Assembly: GCA_023415935.1 (NCBI GenBank)
Contig: JAEZIX010000116.1
Location: 1 to 13,350, forward strand
Length of the DNA: 13,350 nucleotides
Reading direction: 5' to 3'
DNA from: Cyanobacteria bacterium OH_CDB_20
GTDB lineage: Bacteria > Cyanobacteriota > Vampirovibrionia > Gastranaerophilales > Gastranaerophilaceae
Part shown: one piece after another, positions 6,755 to 13,249 of the stretch
Numbering within the stretch: position 1 is the first letter of the stretch
Layout of the letters: each line of letters begins with the position of its first letter
Notes under the pieces: generated by a model
What the model was told of the DNA's origin: nothing
The model's input: only the letters and a program-made list of their open reading frames with translations
The model's database searches: none
Program-made: the position numbers and the translations under genes

Positions 6755-7714
6755 TTAGTAATTAAGATTTGAATAATCTGCAAGATTTAAATTGTCAAAC
6801 TCACTCATACCAGACAATAAAGGTAAATCTTTGTCAGTATTTTTTATAACGTCAAAATCGAAAGATTTTAATAAACTGTTAAATTCATTTGAATAATCAA
6901 AATTTGATTTTTCTCTACTTTCTTTAACAAACAAGTATTCATTAAAAAATAATTTTCTATACAAAAAAGTATGCAAATCATAATATTTCATTTTTAAAGA
7001 CATTTTGATAACACTATTTAAGCCCTCAATATAATCATCTAATTGTGCTTTTGTTAAGTTATACTCACTTCTTTCTTTCTCTCTGTGGACATAGTAAGGA
7101 AAATCAGCAGCATAATATTCTTGAGCTTTATTTAAAACAGTCAAAAACCAAGGTGGATCCTGAAAACGTCTAAGACTTTTGAAATAAATTTTATTAGAAA
7201 TAATGAAATCCCTTTTATATATAAAACTCCAATACCCATAACAAATTTGATAATCTTTTATGTTAACAATTTGGTCTTTAAACAGATTTTTATAGTTATG
7301 AAAACTCCAATATATTGGACTTAACTTATTATTTTGTTCAAAATATGGAATTGCGCCAACTACATTTAGAGAAGTTTGAACAGCAATATTATAAAGCATT
7401 TCAAGCACATCATTGGAATAGTAATAATCATCTGAATCAAGAAAACCCAAATATTCACCTGAGGCAGCTTTTATTCCTTCATTTCTTGCAATTCCAGAAC
7501 CAACATTTTTATTTAATTTTATAAATTTAACTCTTGAAGAAGATAAATATGACTTAATTTCGTTTGAATAATCAAAACAACTCCCATCATCAACCAAAAC
7601 AAGTTCTGTATTTTTTAATGTCTGAGAAAAAAACGAGTCGAGTGCTTGCTTTAAGTATTCTAGATTAGGATTGAAAATAGGTATTATTACTGATACTGAA
7701 ATAGTCTTTAACAT
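6755..7714 (-). CDS. Family 2 glycosyltransferase (GT-A fold)
   Basis: Predicted inverting transferase moving a sugar from a nucleotide-sugar donor to an unknown acceptor, probably a surface glycan, at the cytoplasmic side of the membrane. The N-terminal GT-A domain is clear: VSVIIPIFN (7-15), LVDDGS (40-45, nucleotide binding), NVGSGIARNEGI (70-81) and the metal-binding FLDSDD (91-96). RFQDPPW (183-189) sits where GT2 enzymes place the acidic catalytic region. The rest of the 319 aa (about 215-319) is an unassigned helical tail. No membrane helices. It has no Shine-Dalgarno but a consensus TATAAT 6 nt before the ATG, so a leaderless mRNA is likely. It stands alone, convergent with the peptide gene. 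Confidence 0.88.
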   Translation of the reverse strand: MLKTISVSVIIPIFNPNLEYLKQALDSFFSQTLKNTELVLVDDGSCFDYSNEIKSYLSSSRVKFIKLNKNVGSGIARNEGIKAASGEYLGFLDSDDYYYSNDVLEMLYNIAVQTSLNVVGAIPYFEQNNKLSPIYWSFHNYKNLFKDQIVNIKDYQICYGYWSFIYKRDFIISNKIYFKSLRRFQDPPWFLTVLNKAQEYYAADFPYYVHREKERSEYNLTKAQLDDYIEGLNSVIKMSLKMKYYDLHTFLYRKLFFNEYLFVKESREKSNFDYSNEFNSLLKSFDFDVIKNTDKDLPLLSGMSEFDNLNLADYSNLNY

Positions 7715-7720
7715 TGACAG

Positions 7721-7749
7721 ATTATAACATTAAGAATTTATATGGGCAA
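7721..7749 (-). promoter_or_regulatory. Promoter of the GT2 gene (leaderless geometry)
   Basis: On the minus strand TTGCCC (7749-7744), a 17-nt spacer, and a perfect TATAAT (7726-7721). The -10 box ends 6 nt before the ATG at 7714, predicting a start site on the A of the start codon. Confidence 0.6.
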
Positions 7750-7800
7750 TTAAAAATCCATCCATTTAATATAGCCAACTAGGCAATTCAAGACTAACAA

Positions 7801-7828
7801 TTGAAAGTAGCAACAGGGATAATATTAT
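7801..7828 (+). promoter_or_regulatory. Upstream promoter candidate for the MCE gene
   Basis: TTGAAA (7801-7806, 4 of 6 to TTGACA), 16-nt spacer, TATTAT (7823-7828, 4-5 of 6 to TATAAT). It would give a leader of about 23 nt without a Shine-Dalgarno. It competes with the -10 box at 7846-7851. Confidence 0.4.
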
Positions 7829-7845
7829 ATGAATAACAATATAAA

Positions 7846-7851
7846 TATACT
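7846..7851 (+). promoter_or_regulatory. -10 box at leaderless distance from the MCE start
   Basis: TATACT (5 of 6 to TATAAT) followed by exactly 6 nt and the ATG at 7858. It has the same spacing as the boxes before the 2391 and 7714 genes. The -35 region is weak. Confidence 0.4.
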
Positions 7852-7857
7852 TATTAA

Positions 7858-8805
7858 ATGGAAAATTTAAAAGGAATACTAAAATATATCGTTATTGCAA
7901 TTCTGGCGATTTTACTTGCCTTTATAGTAGTAGAATCAGTACTACTTTGGAAAAGTAATTTTAAATATTCAATGGCTATAAAAGTAAGATTTAAAGAGCT
8001 AGGGCCAATTTATAGCAGCATGCCTGTCTACTATAAGGGATATAAAATTGGAAAAACCAAACGAGTTAAACCTTCTGAAGATTATAAATACACAATTGTT
8101 CAAGTAATTTTGTATCCTGAAAATTTGTCTTTGCCAAGGAATATTGGCGCAAAAGTAAAAAAACTTGATAACGGAAAAGACTATATAGAACTTACATATC
8201 CTGATGCTCCATCATTATCAACATTAACTAATAACGACACTATTGAAGGTGCTACTGCTGCAGATATTGAGTCATTTATGTCTGCACAGATTGAATCAGG
8301 TGTATTCTCTTCAATGGGTGATAATATGAATAAAACACTTAGCAGTATTGAGATAACAAGTAATGAACTTAATGGGTTTTTCAAAGACTTGCGAGTCGTT
8401 TTACAAGAAAATAGACCTAATATAAAGATGAGCACAGATGCGACACTCGAAATACTTGAAAATATTAGCAATATTACAGCAAATATTGATGATGCCCTTT
8501 CTGGTGACGAATTAAAGAACATCACTAAAAATATGAGCGGATCATCCTCTGATATAAAAGAGACAACAGAAAATGTACTAACCATTTCTCAAAATATCAA
8601 TAAGGCAACAAAAGATCTTGATAAAACAATGTCAAAAATTGATGCAACAATTGAAGAAGCCCATAAGACAGCAAAAAATGCAACAAATATCAGCTGTGGG
8701 ATAAAACAGCTTTTAGAAAAGAGATTTGCGGGAATTAGACTATTTTTTGGACAACCAACAAGCCCTAAAAATTGCTCAAATTGTAAAATTAACAAGTGCA
8801 AATAG
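7858..8805 (+). CDS. MCE/MlaD-family lipid transport protein
   Basis: Likely inner-membrane-anchored, periplasmic substrate-binding part of an Mla-type phospholipid transport system. Residues 9-31 form a single membrane anchor; an MCE domain follows (about 38-132) with YSMAIKVRFKELGPI, VYYKGYKIGKTKRV and the DYIEL/DTIEG strands. Residues about 137-285 are a long helical, probably coiled-coil segment that could form a bridge or barrel across the periplasm. The C-terminus is unusual: three cysteines in CSNCKINKC (306, 309, 314) plus one in SCG. Partner genes for the ATPase (MlaF) and permease (MlaE) are absent from the window. No Shine-Dalgarno; leaderless candidate. Length (315 aa) is within the range for cyanobacterial/TGD2-like MCE proteins. 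Confidence 0.88.
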   Translation: MENLKGILKYIVIAILAILLAFIVVESVLLWKSNFKYSMAIKVRFKELGPIYSSMPVYYKGYKIGKTKRVKPSEDYKYTIVQVILYPENLSLPRNIGAKVKKLDNGKDYIELTYPDAPSLSTLTNNDTIEGATAADIESFMSAQIESGVFSSMGDNMNKTLSSIEITSNELNGFFKDLRVVLQENRPNIKMSTDATLEILENISNITANIDDALSGDELKNITKNMSGSSSDIKETTENVLTISQNINKATKDLDKTMSKIDATIEEAHKTAKNATNISCGIKQLLEKRFAGIRLFFGQPTSPKNCSNCKINKCK

Positions 8806-8823
8806 CAAAAAATATTATTCATG

Positions 8824-8860
8824 AGTATTCTACTAACAAATTAAATGAGAGTAGGATGCT
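8824..8860 (+). promoter_or_regulatory. Hairpin covering the Shine-Dalgarno of the 8867 gene
   Basis: AGTATTCTACT (8824-8834) pairs with AGTAGGATGCT (8850-8860), 11 bp with two G-U pairs, 15-nt loop, followed by only four T's. The right arm contains AGGA (8853-8856), the only ribosome-site candidate for the GTG at 8867. It may be a weak terminator of the MCE transcript, a translation-masking hairpin, or both. Confidence 0.45.
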
Positions 8861-8866
8861 TTTAGC

Positions 8867-9448
8867 GTGAAAATTAGAACTATTAATCCTTATGCGAATA
8901 CAAATTATAAATTACAAAGACAAAATTTTTGTAGACAAAACAGTGTAAGCACGAGTCCGAATGAGGATTTCAGTTTTTACAATAGGGAAACATCATTCAT
9001 TACTTGTAAGCTGAGCGAAAAAACAATAAATAAACTTGGAACGAAAATATTTCAAGAATATCTTGCTTCAAAACATGGATTAAAGGGTAAGTTAGCTCAA
9101 TTTGCGGACAAAATTCAATATTCTTGGGCAAAACTTGTTAATTCAAATAATGGCGAATTTGAAAATATTGAAAAAGAAGACACAAGAGAAATTGCAACTA
9201 GTTTAATTGAAAGACATCTTTTGCCAAGTTATATTAAAAGATTGTTTGACGACCATGGCAATACATTCTTATACACAGAAAGCGGAGATGAGTACTGTTC
9301 TTACGGAAAAGGATTTAAGCTATATAAAAGTGGGATTGAACTTGATGAAGAATATAGAAGAACATTGGTACAAATATTAGAAAAGGCCAATAGTTACAAA
9401 GAAATTCAAGATTCACTAAAAAAAGTTAAAAGTATAGTCGAGTATTAA
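8867..9448 (+). CDS. Hypothetical cytosolic protein, 193 aa, GTG start
   Basis: Family not recognised. No signal peptide or membrane helix. The N-terminal 45 residues are low-complexity and polar (NPYANTNYKLQRQNF), like the disordered N-termini I recall in many Gastranaerophilales hypotheticals. The rest is charged and mainly helical, with a small aromatic segment FLYTESGDEYCSYGKGFKLY at about 134-153. The GTG start is chosen because the upstream ATG (8855) runs into a stop at once, AGGA lies 10 nt before the GTG, and MKIRTINPY fits the N-terminal pattern. It follows the MCE gene by 61 nt on the same strand and may be co-transcribed, but nothing else links them. Confidence 0.75.
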   Translation: MKIRTINPYANTNYKLQRQNFCRQNSVSTSPNEDFSFYNRETSFITCKLSEKTINKLGTKIFQEYLASKHGLKGKLAQFADKIQYSWAKLVNSNNGEFENIEKEDTREIATSLIERHLLPSYIKRLFDDHGNTFLYTESGDEYCSYGKGFKLYKSGIELDEEYRRTLVQILEKANSYKEIQDSLKKVKSIVEY

Positions 9449-9458
9449 ATCTTACAAT

Positions 9459-9474
9459 AAATGTTCAGACATTT
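9459..9474. terminator. Small hairpin between convergent genes
   Basis: AAATGT and ACATTT form a 6-bp stem with a TCAG loop in the 25-nt gap between the 193-aa gene and the UbiA-family gene, touching the latter's stop codon. Both flanks are AT-rich. Possible weak bidirectional terminator. Confidence 0.3.
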
Positions 9475-10340
9475 TAACGCATCATAACTGCAATTGAGGT
9501 AATTAAATAAAACAAGAACAACAGTTTCATTATTTTATCATTTTTAATTAACATTAAAGGATCATATTCGTCTTTCGAAGAATTGGTTAAAAAAAGTAAT
9601 CTAAAAAACAAAAGTACAAATGGTAGTACTGTTATAAAAAGGTAACTTGTTCCAGCAAGAAGAATTGCGGTTTTATCAAGAACATAGGCTAAATAAATTA
9701 AAATTGAAAGTATTGCGCTTATCAAAATAAATTTATCTAGAGTGCTTTTGTCAAAAACTTTTGCAGATTTTCTGTATTGAAAATTATCTGATAATACATT
9801 TAACTCAAGTTTTCTTTTCATAAAAGTAAAAAATATTGAGACAAAAAATGTCACTATAAGAACTAAAGCAGGTGGGACTATATTAATTGCATAATAACCT
9901 GTAATAACCCTAAGTATGAACCCTATAGCAATACAGAAGACATCAAGTAATAAAATATTTTTAAGCCAAAATGAATATAAGACATTTAATATAAAATAAG
10001 CACTCACAAATATGAAACATGTCGGGTTTACATATACAGATACAATCAAACTAAAAGCAATTAACACAATCATTAGCATAATTGCATGTTGCTTTGAAAT
10101 TTTACCGCTTGGAATTGGTCTATTGCGCTTTACCGGGTGGAGTTTATCGTTTTCTATATCAATTAAATCATTTAATATGTATACAGCTGATGAAACTGCA
10201 CAAAATGATAGAAACATTTCAAATATTTTTAACCACAATCCGAAGTCTAGAAAATGCGCCGAAAAAATCAAAGGGACTATAACAACAAAATTTTTAATGT
10301 AATGATTAACTCTTAAGGTTTTGATAATGTCTTCAATCAT
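9474..10340 (-). CDS. UbiA-family prenyltransferase, decaprenyl-phosphate phosphoribosyltransferase-like
   Basis: Integral membrane enzyme of the UbiA superfamily (288 aa, about nine membrane helices). The first Asp-rich motif is NDLIDIENDKLHPVKRNRP (57-75). The HPxKRxRPIxxG form is typical of 5-phosphoribosyl-1-pyrophosphate:polyprenyl-phosphate transferases (DPPR synthase, Rv3806c type) rather than quinone or heme prenyltransferases. Also typical are YIKNFVVIVPLIFS (14-27), LKNILLLDV...GFILRVITGYYA (126-151) and FMKRKLEL (173-180). The likely product is a polyprenyl-phosphate pentose used to donate sugar outside the membrane. Its ATG overlaps the end of the upstream GT-C gene by 8 nt, so the two are translationally coupled. 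The donor assignment is by motif similarity only. Confidence 0.82.
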   Translation of the reverse strand: MIEDIIKTLRVNHYIKNFVVIVPLIFSAHFLDFGLWLKIFEMFLSFCAVSSAVYILNDLIDIENDKLHPVKRNRPIPSGKISKQHAIMLMIVLIAFSLIVSVYVNPTCFIFVSAYFILNVLYSFWLKNILLLDVFCIAIGFILRVITGYYAINIVPPALVLIVTFFVSIFFTFMKRKLELNVLSDNFQYRKSAKVFDKSTLDKFILISAILSILIYLAYVLDKTAILLAGTSYLFITVLPFVLLFFRLLFLTNSSKDEYDPLMLIKNDKIMKLLFLFYLITSIAVMMR

Positions 10341-12042
10341 TACATTTCTCTTTCGTATTTAAATGAATATAGGATAATGGTACTAACTCAAAATTAGAAT
10401 AGTTTGCTTTATAGTATTTATTTCCCACAAATTCATATGGGATATTTCTTTCTTTTAATTTTTGAGAAAAAGATACTTCTTCATTTCCATAAAACTTTAT
10501 TAGTTTACCTTTCGGAATTTTCTGAAAAAATTTATTAATTGTTTCTCTATAATTCCTTTCAACTTTTAATGCATAAATAGTTGAAATAGTTGAGTTAATA
10601 AACATTATTAACAAGACGCAATAGGAGATAAAAGCAACTTTTTTGTATTGTTTTTCACCTATTAACAAAAATATAATAATAAAAATCGGCAATATCCATA
10701 AATGCGGAACATACCTAGCCCACCAACTATAAGGATTTATGATTAATAAAGCTAATATTATTGAATATATAAGCAAACCTAATTTTTTATCCTCTGATGA
10801 GTTATAGCGAATAAAAAATGATAAAAACAAACTCAAGATAAGAATACCACTCCAAAAAACTCCAAATCCGGAAACTCTTGTATCAGGAAAAACAAGTTTG
10901 TTGAGTTCTCCTTTATTTATTGTAAAAGGTATTTTTAATTGCATTTTAGAATATCTATATTCATCGCTCATATTATCGACTTGTGAAAATGTTGCCATAA
11001 AAAAGTTATAAGCTATGTTTTTACTTTCAAGTTGTATAGGGGTAGAAGGCGTCATAAAGTCAATTTTGTCTTTACCTGCCAAAGGATAAAAAGGGTGTCT
11101 GTGTTGTTGAATGTTTGTAAAATATGGATTAATTCCTGATAAAATACCCATAATCACAACTAATATTAGAGCTGTAACAAGTGATTTTAGTTTTTCGGTT
11201 TGCTTATAAATTGCCAAATAAAACCCATAAATAGCAAATGGTAAAATAGCATAAAGAATTCCACTTAATTTTATATTTATCAATATTATCGAGCTCATAA
11301 TCAATATTGAAAATGGTAATTTACTCACTTTATTGTTTGTCTCAATGTCAATTATTGCCAATAAAATCAACATAAAATAGAAATAAACTGTGCAATCTAT
11401 ATAATAGGTCATTATTTGGGCAACAACTACAGGGTTATAAAGCAATAAAAAGGGAAGAATTACTTTGATAAATTTATTTAGTTTATCAAAAGGCATTTTG
11501 TTTAAAATATAACTTGAATAACAAAAAACCATTACTGAAGATAAAAGATTTACAACCTTTCCGCACTCAATATGTTTAGTTAAAACAAGAAAATTTGCAG
11601 CAACAATTTCTACAAATTTTGGATAGTTTTCAACCCAAATTAAATGTTTAGATTCAATTCCAAATAAGTTCATAGAAAACTGGTTAACATAATCATATAC
11701 AGGATTCCATCCATTACCTAATAAAATTACAGATAATTGATGATACGTTCTGCCATCCCAGGATGAATCATAACTAAAATATGACAATAATAATGATACT
11801 AATAAAACAAGTGATAAAATTAAAAATGAATAAAAGCATTTTTTCTTTGAATATTCTTTATTTTTTAGCAATACAAATAGCGTTGTATACATAGTGATAA
11901 TAGCAAGTATTGGATAAATAATATTAATATTTAAATGAAAAATAAATCCACAAAATGAAAGGAAAAAAATCGTAAATATTCCAACTAAAAGAGAATATGC
12001 AATATCAAAGCAAATTGAAGAAACCACAGCAATCTTTTTCAT
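10333..12042 (-). CDS. Multi-pass membrane protein, probable GT-C-type glycosyltransferase
   Basis: 569 aa with about 11 or 12 predicted membrane helices and a soluble C-terminal tail of about 70 residues (from about 500). The first large extracytoplasmic loop, just after the helix ending near 90, carries YDSSWDGRTYHQ (91-102). An acidic pair here (D92, D96) is where GT-C enzymes (ArnT/PMT class) place their catalytic aspartate. A second large loop (about 310-390) contains HRHPFYPLAG. GT-C enzymes use polyprenyl-phosphate sugars, which fits the coupled downstream UbiA/DPPR-like gene and supports a role in envelope glycan assembly. No Shine-Dalgarno is obvious. A polymerase or flippase-like role cannot be excluded because overall similarity to named families is not visible by eye. 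Confidence 0.7.
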   Translation of the reverse strand: MKKIAVVSSICFDIAYSLLVGIFTIFFLSFCGFIFHLNINIIYPILAIITMYTTLFVLLKNKEYSKKKCFYSFLILSLVLLVSLLLSYFSYDSSWDGRTYHQLSVILLGNGWNPVYDYVNQFSMNLFGIESKHLIWVENYPKFVEIVAANFLVLTKHIECGKVVNLLSSVMVFCYSSYILNKMPFDKLNKFIKVILPFLLLYNPVVVAQIMTYYIDCTVYFYFMLILLAIIDIETNNKVSKLPFSILIMSSIILINIKLSGILYAILPFAIYGFYLAIYKQTEKLKSLVTALILVVIMGILSGINPYFTNIQQHRHPFYPLAGKDKIDFMTPSTPIQLESKNIAYNFFMATFSQVDNMSDEYRYSKMQLKIPFTINKGELNKLVFPDTRVSGFGVFWSGILILSLFLSFFIRYNSSEDKKLGLLIYSIILALLIINPYSWWARYVPHLWILPIFIIIFLLIGEKQYKKVAFISYCVLLIMFINSTISTIYALKVERNYRETINKFFQKIPKGKLIKFYGNEEVSFSQKLKERNIPYEFVGNKYYKANYSNFELVPLSYIHLNTKEKCND

Positions 12043-12127
12043 CTAATATATTCAAATCCTAATTTATTAACATTCTTTATTTACGCACTTTCTGTACATT
12101 TTATATGAATTAAAGCACATACTGCTA

Positions 12128-13003
12128 TTATTTATTAATACTTAGTTTATTTACAATAAGAGGAATTACTAAATCCCAAGCCTTTTCAGACGGATGCATG
12201 CCATCTTCAACTAAATATTCTGGCTTAACAAGTGTTTTTTTAATTTTGTCATCGAAATCAATAATAATAAACCCTTGTTTTTCAAGCTCTTTCCACCTAT
12301 TCGTCTCAAAATGTTTATAACCATGTAAATCAACATTCGGATATTTTATGATTACGAATTTAGTTCCTTTATTTTTATATAATCTATTCACTTGTTTTTT
12401 GGACTCTAACAAATACAGCTTAAGCAAATCAAATTCATCATCTGGATTATTTCTTTTAATGATTTCGTTTTGCACTATTTTATACAATAACGTTACTTTT
12501 AAGTAATCAAGCAACTCAACATTAGGATTTTTTTGAATAAGAGCCCCATTATATTTTTCATATTGCAAGTATTTATCACTAAATTCTTTGTCGAAAAAAT
12601 TTATGTGCATTCTACGGATATGATCATCTATAAAAACATAAATAATATACTCAGGGGGTCTAATTTTCGTGAAGAATTCATCATTAGTGAGCTGATAAAG
12701 CACATGCTGTACTCCCCAACGGTACATCCCTCTGTTATAAACTTTTCTATGTGTATATCTTTGTAACCTCGCAGCAAAAGTGTCTTCATCCAAAAGCCCC
12801 GTCCCGTAGACGAAAGAACAACCTATTGTAACAATTGGAGATAAATTACTCACATTATTTGGAGTGTCGGGTCTCATAAACTCTGTATCATAACTAAAAG
12901 CAGAAACATTATAGTAGTTATTCCACAATAAAAATGTATCAGCAATAATTAGTACAAAAACAATCGCAACTATACTTAAAGATGCAGCAAAAAATTTTTT
13001 CAC
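12128..13003 (-). CDS. Membrane-anchored SGNH/GDSL-type hydrolase
   Basis: Predicted serine esterase, acyltransferase partner or deacetylase acting outside the membrane. An N-terminal signal anchor (KKFFAASLSIVAIVFVLIIAD) precedes an SGNH domain. Numbered from the longer GTG start, block I is IGCSFVYGTG (62-71, nucleophile S65) and block II is about VYNRGMYRWG (90-99). Block III is atypical, FIDDH (126-130) instead of GxND, and block V is DGMHPSEKAWD (269-279, catalytic D269 and H272). I chose the GTG at 13003 because GGGAG (13013-13009) lies 5 nt before it; a GTG at 13009 would overlap that site. First gene of the SGNH - GT-C - UbiA operon; such hydrolases often edit acyl groups on surface glycans. 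The 85-nt gap to the GT-C gene holds no clear signal. Confidence 0.8.
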   Translation of the reverse strand: MKKFFAASLSIVAIVFVLIIADTFLLWNNYYNVSAFSYDTEFMRPDTPNNVSNLSPIVTIGCSFVYGTGLLDEDTFAARLQRYTHRKVYNRGMYRWGVQHVLYQLTNDEFFTKIRPPEYIIYVFIDDHIRRMHINFFDKEFSDKYLQYEKYNGALIQKNPNVELLDYLKVTLLYKIVQNEIIKRNNPDDEFDLLKLYLLESKKQVNRLYKNKGTKFVIIKYPNVDLHGYKHFETNRWKELEKQGFIIIDFDDKIKKTLVKPEYLVEDGMHPSEKAWDLVIPLIVNKLSINK

Positions 13004-13008
13004 ATACA

Positions 13009-13013
13009 CTCCC
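13009..13013 (-). promoter_or_regulatory. Shine-Dalgarno fixing the SGNH start at 13003
   Basis: GGGAG on the minus strand, 5 nt before the GTG at 13003-13001. It overlaps the alternative GTG at 13009, which is therefore unlikely to be the start. Confidence 0.65.
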
Positions 13014-13024
13014 TACTATAAAAG

Positions 13025-13098
13025 CGCGCCTGGAGGGATTCGAACCCCCGACCTTTTGGTTCGTAGCCAAACACTCTATCCAACTGAGCTACAGGCGC
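13025..13098 (-). tRNA. tRNA-Arg (anticodon ACG)
   Basis: A complete 74-nt cloverleaf. The 7-bp acceptor stem GCGCCTG/CAGGCGC is perfect; the D arm is GCTC/GAGT. The anticodon stem TTTGG/CCAAA encloses CTACGAA, giving ACG, which would be edited to ICG by TadA to read CGU/CGC/CGA. The T arm is GGGGG-TTCGAAT-CCCTC and the discriminator is G. CCA is not encoded. The envelope operon starts 21 nt behind its 3' end. Confidence 0.97.
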
Positions 13099-13107
13099 TT
13101 ATCTCTA

Positions 13108-13135
13108 ATATTACCTTGAAAATATGAATTATCAA
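13108..13135 (-). promoter_or_regulatory. Promoter of tRNA-Arg
   Basis: On the minus strand TTGATA (13135-13130, 5 of 6 to TTGACA), 16-nt spacer, TAATAT (13113-13108). The predicted start is near 13101, a few nt before the mature tRNA 5' end, the usual layout for bacterial tRNA genes. Confidence 0.6.
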
Positions 13136-13150
13136 GTGTTTTTTAAAGGC

Positions 13151-13176
13151 AAAAAAAATAGCTGCACATGCAGCTA
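13151..13176 (-). terminator. Intrinsic terminator upstream of the tRNA
   Basis: TAGCTGC and GCAGCTA form a 7-bp GC-containing stem with a 4-nt loop, followed on the minus strand by eight T's (13158-13151). It ends a minus-strand transcript arriving from the right, just before the tRNA promoter. Confidence 0.85.
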
Positions 13177-13214
13177 ATACTTAATAATCTTGGGAGGAGA
13201 TTTGGGGATTTGTT
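13151..13214 (-). ncRNA. Putative small RNA with an unpaired CUCCUCCC seed
   Basis: No open frame of useful length ends at this terminator, yet it has promoter-like boxes about 40 nt before the stem. The predicted transcript (about 64 nt) starts near 13214. It contains CCCC (13207-13204) and CTCCTCCC (13199-13192) in sequence with no obvious pairing partner, then the terminator hairpin. CU-rich unpaired segments complementary to Shine-Dalgarno sequences are known in bacterial regulators such as RsaE/RoxS and cyanobacterial Yfr1. Similarity to those is by design, not sequence identity. Alternatively this is only the 3' untranslated end of a gene to the right of the window. Confidence 0.45.
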
Positions 13215-13220
13215 ACATCT

Positions 13221-13249
13221 ATAATAATTCACATAAAAAATTTTGTTTA
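13221..13249 (-). promoter_or_regulatory. Candidate promoter of the putative small RNA
   Basis: On the minus strand TAAACA (13249-13244, 4 of 6 to TTGACA), 17-nt spacer, TATTAT (13226-13221). Predicted start near 13214. Flanking DNA to the window edge (13250-13350) is extremely AT-rich, with no gene visible on either strand. Confidence 0.35.

Noticed and set aside
7829..7870. 13-codon upstream frame overlapping the MCE start
   Set aside because: Begins at or before the predicted transcription starts and has no good ribosome site; out of frame with the MCE gene and without features of a leader peptide.
8181..8585. 134-aa minus-strand frame inside the MCE gene
   Set aside because: Lies wholly antisense within a well-supported MCE-domain protein, without ribosome site or recognisable motif; long antisense frames are expected from the serine/aspartate-rich helical region.
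8821..8865. Tiny frames (MSILLTN and MRVGCF) inside the hairpin before the 193-aa gene
   Set aside because: Six or seven codons without ribosome sites; considered as leader peptides but there is no codon run suggesting attenuation.
13003..13098. tRNA-Arg 3' end as an attachment site of an integrated island
   Set aside because: No second copy of the tRNA 3' end, no integrase and no mobile-element genes in the window; the adjacent genes look like an ordinary envelope operon.
13192..13210. Plus-strand GGGAGGAG as a Shine-Dalgarno of a gene starting near 13209
   Set aside because: Frames after it (for example a TTG) stop within a few codons. The complement makes better sense as the CU-rich part of a minus-strand RNA.
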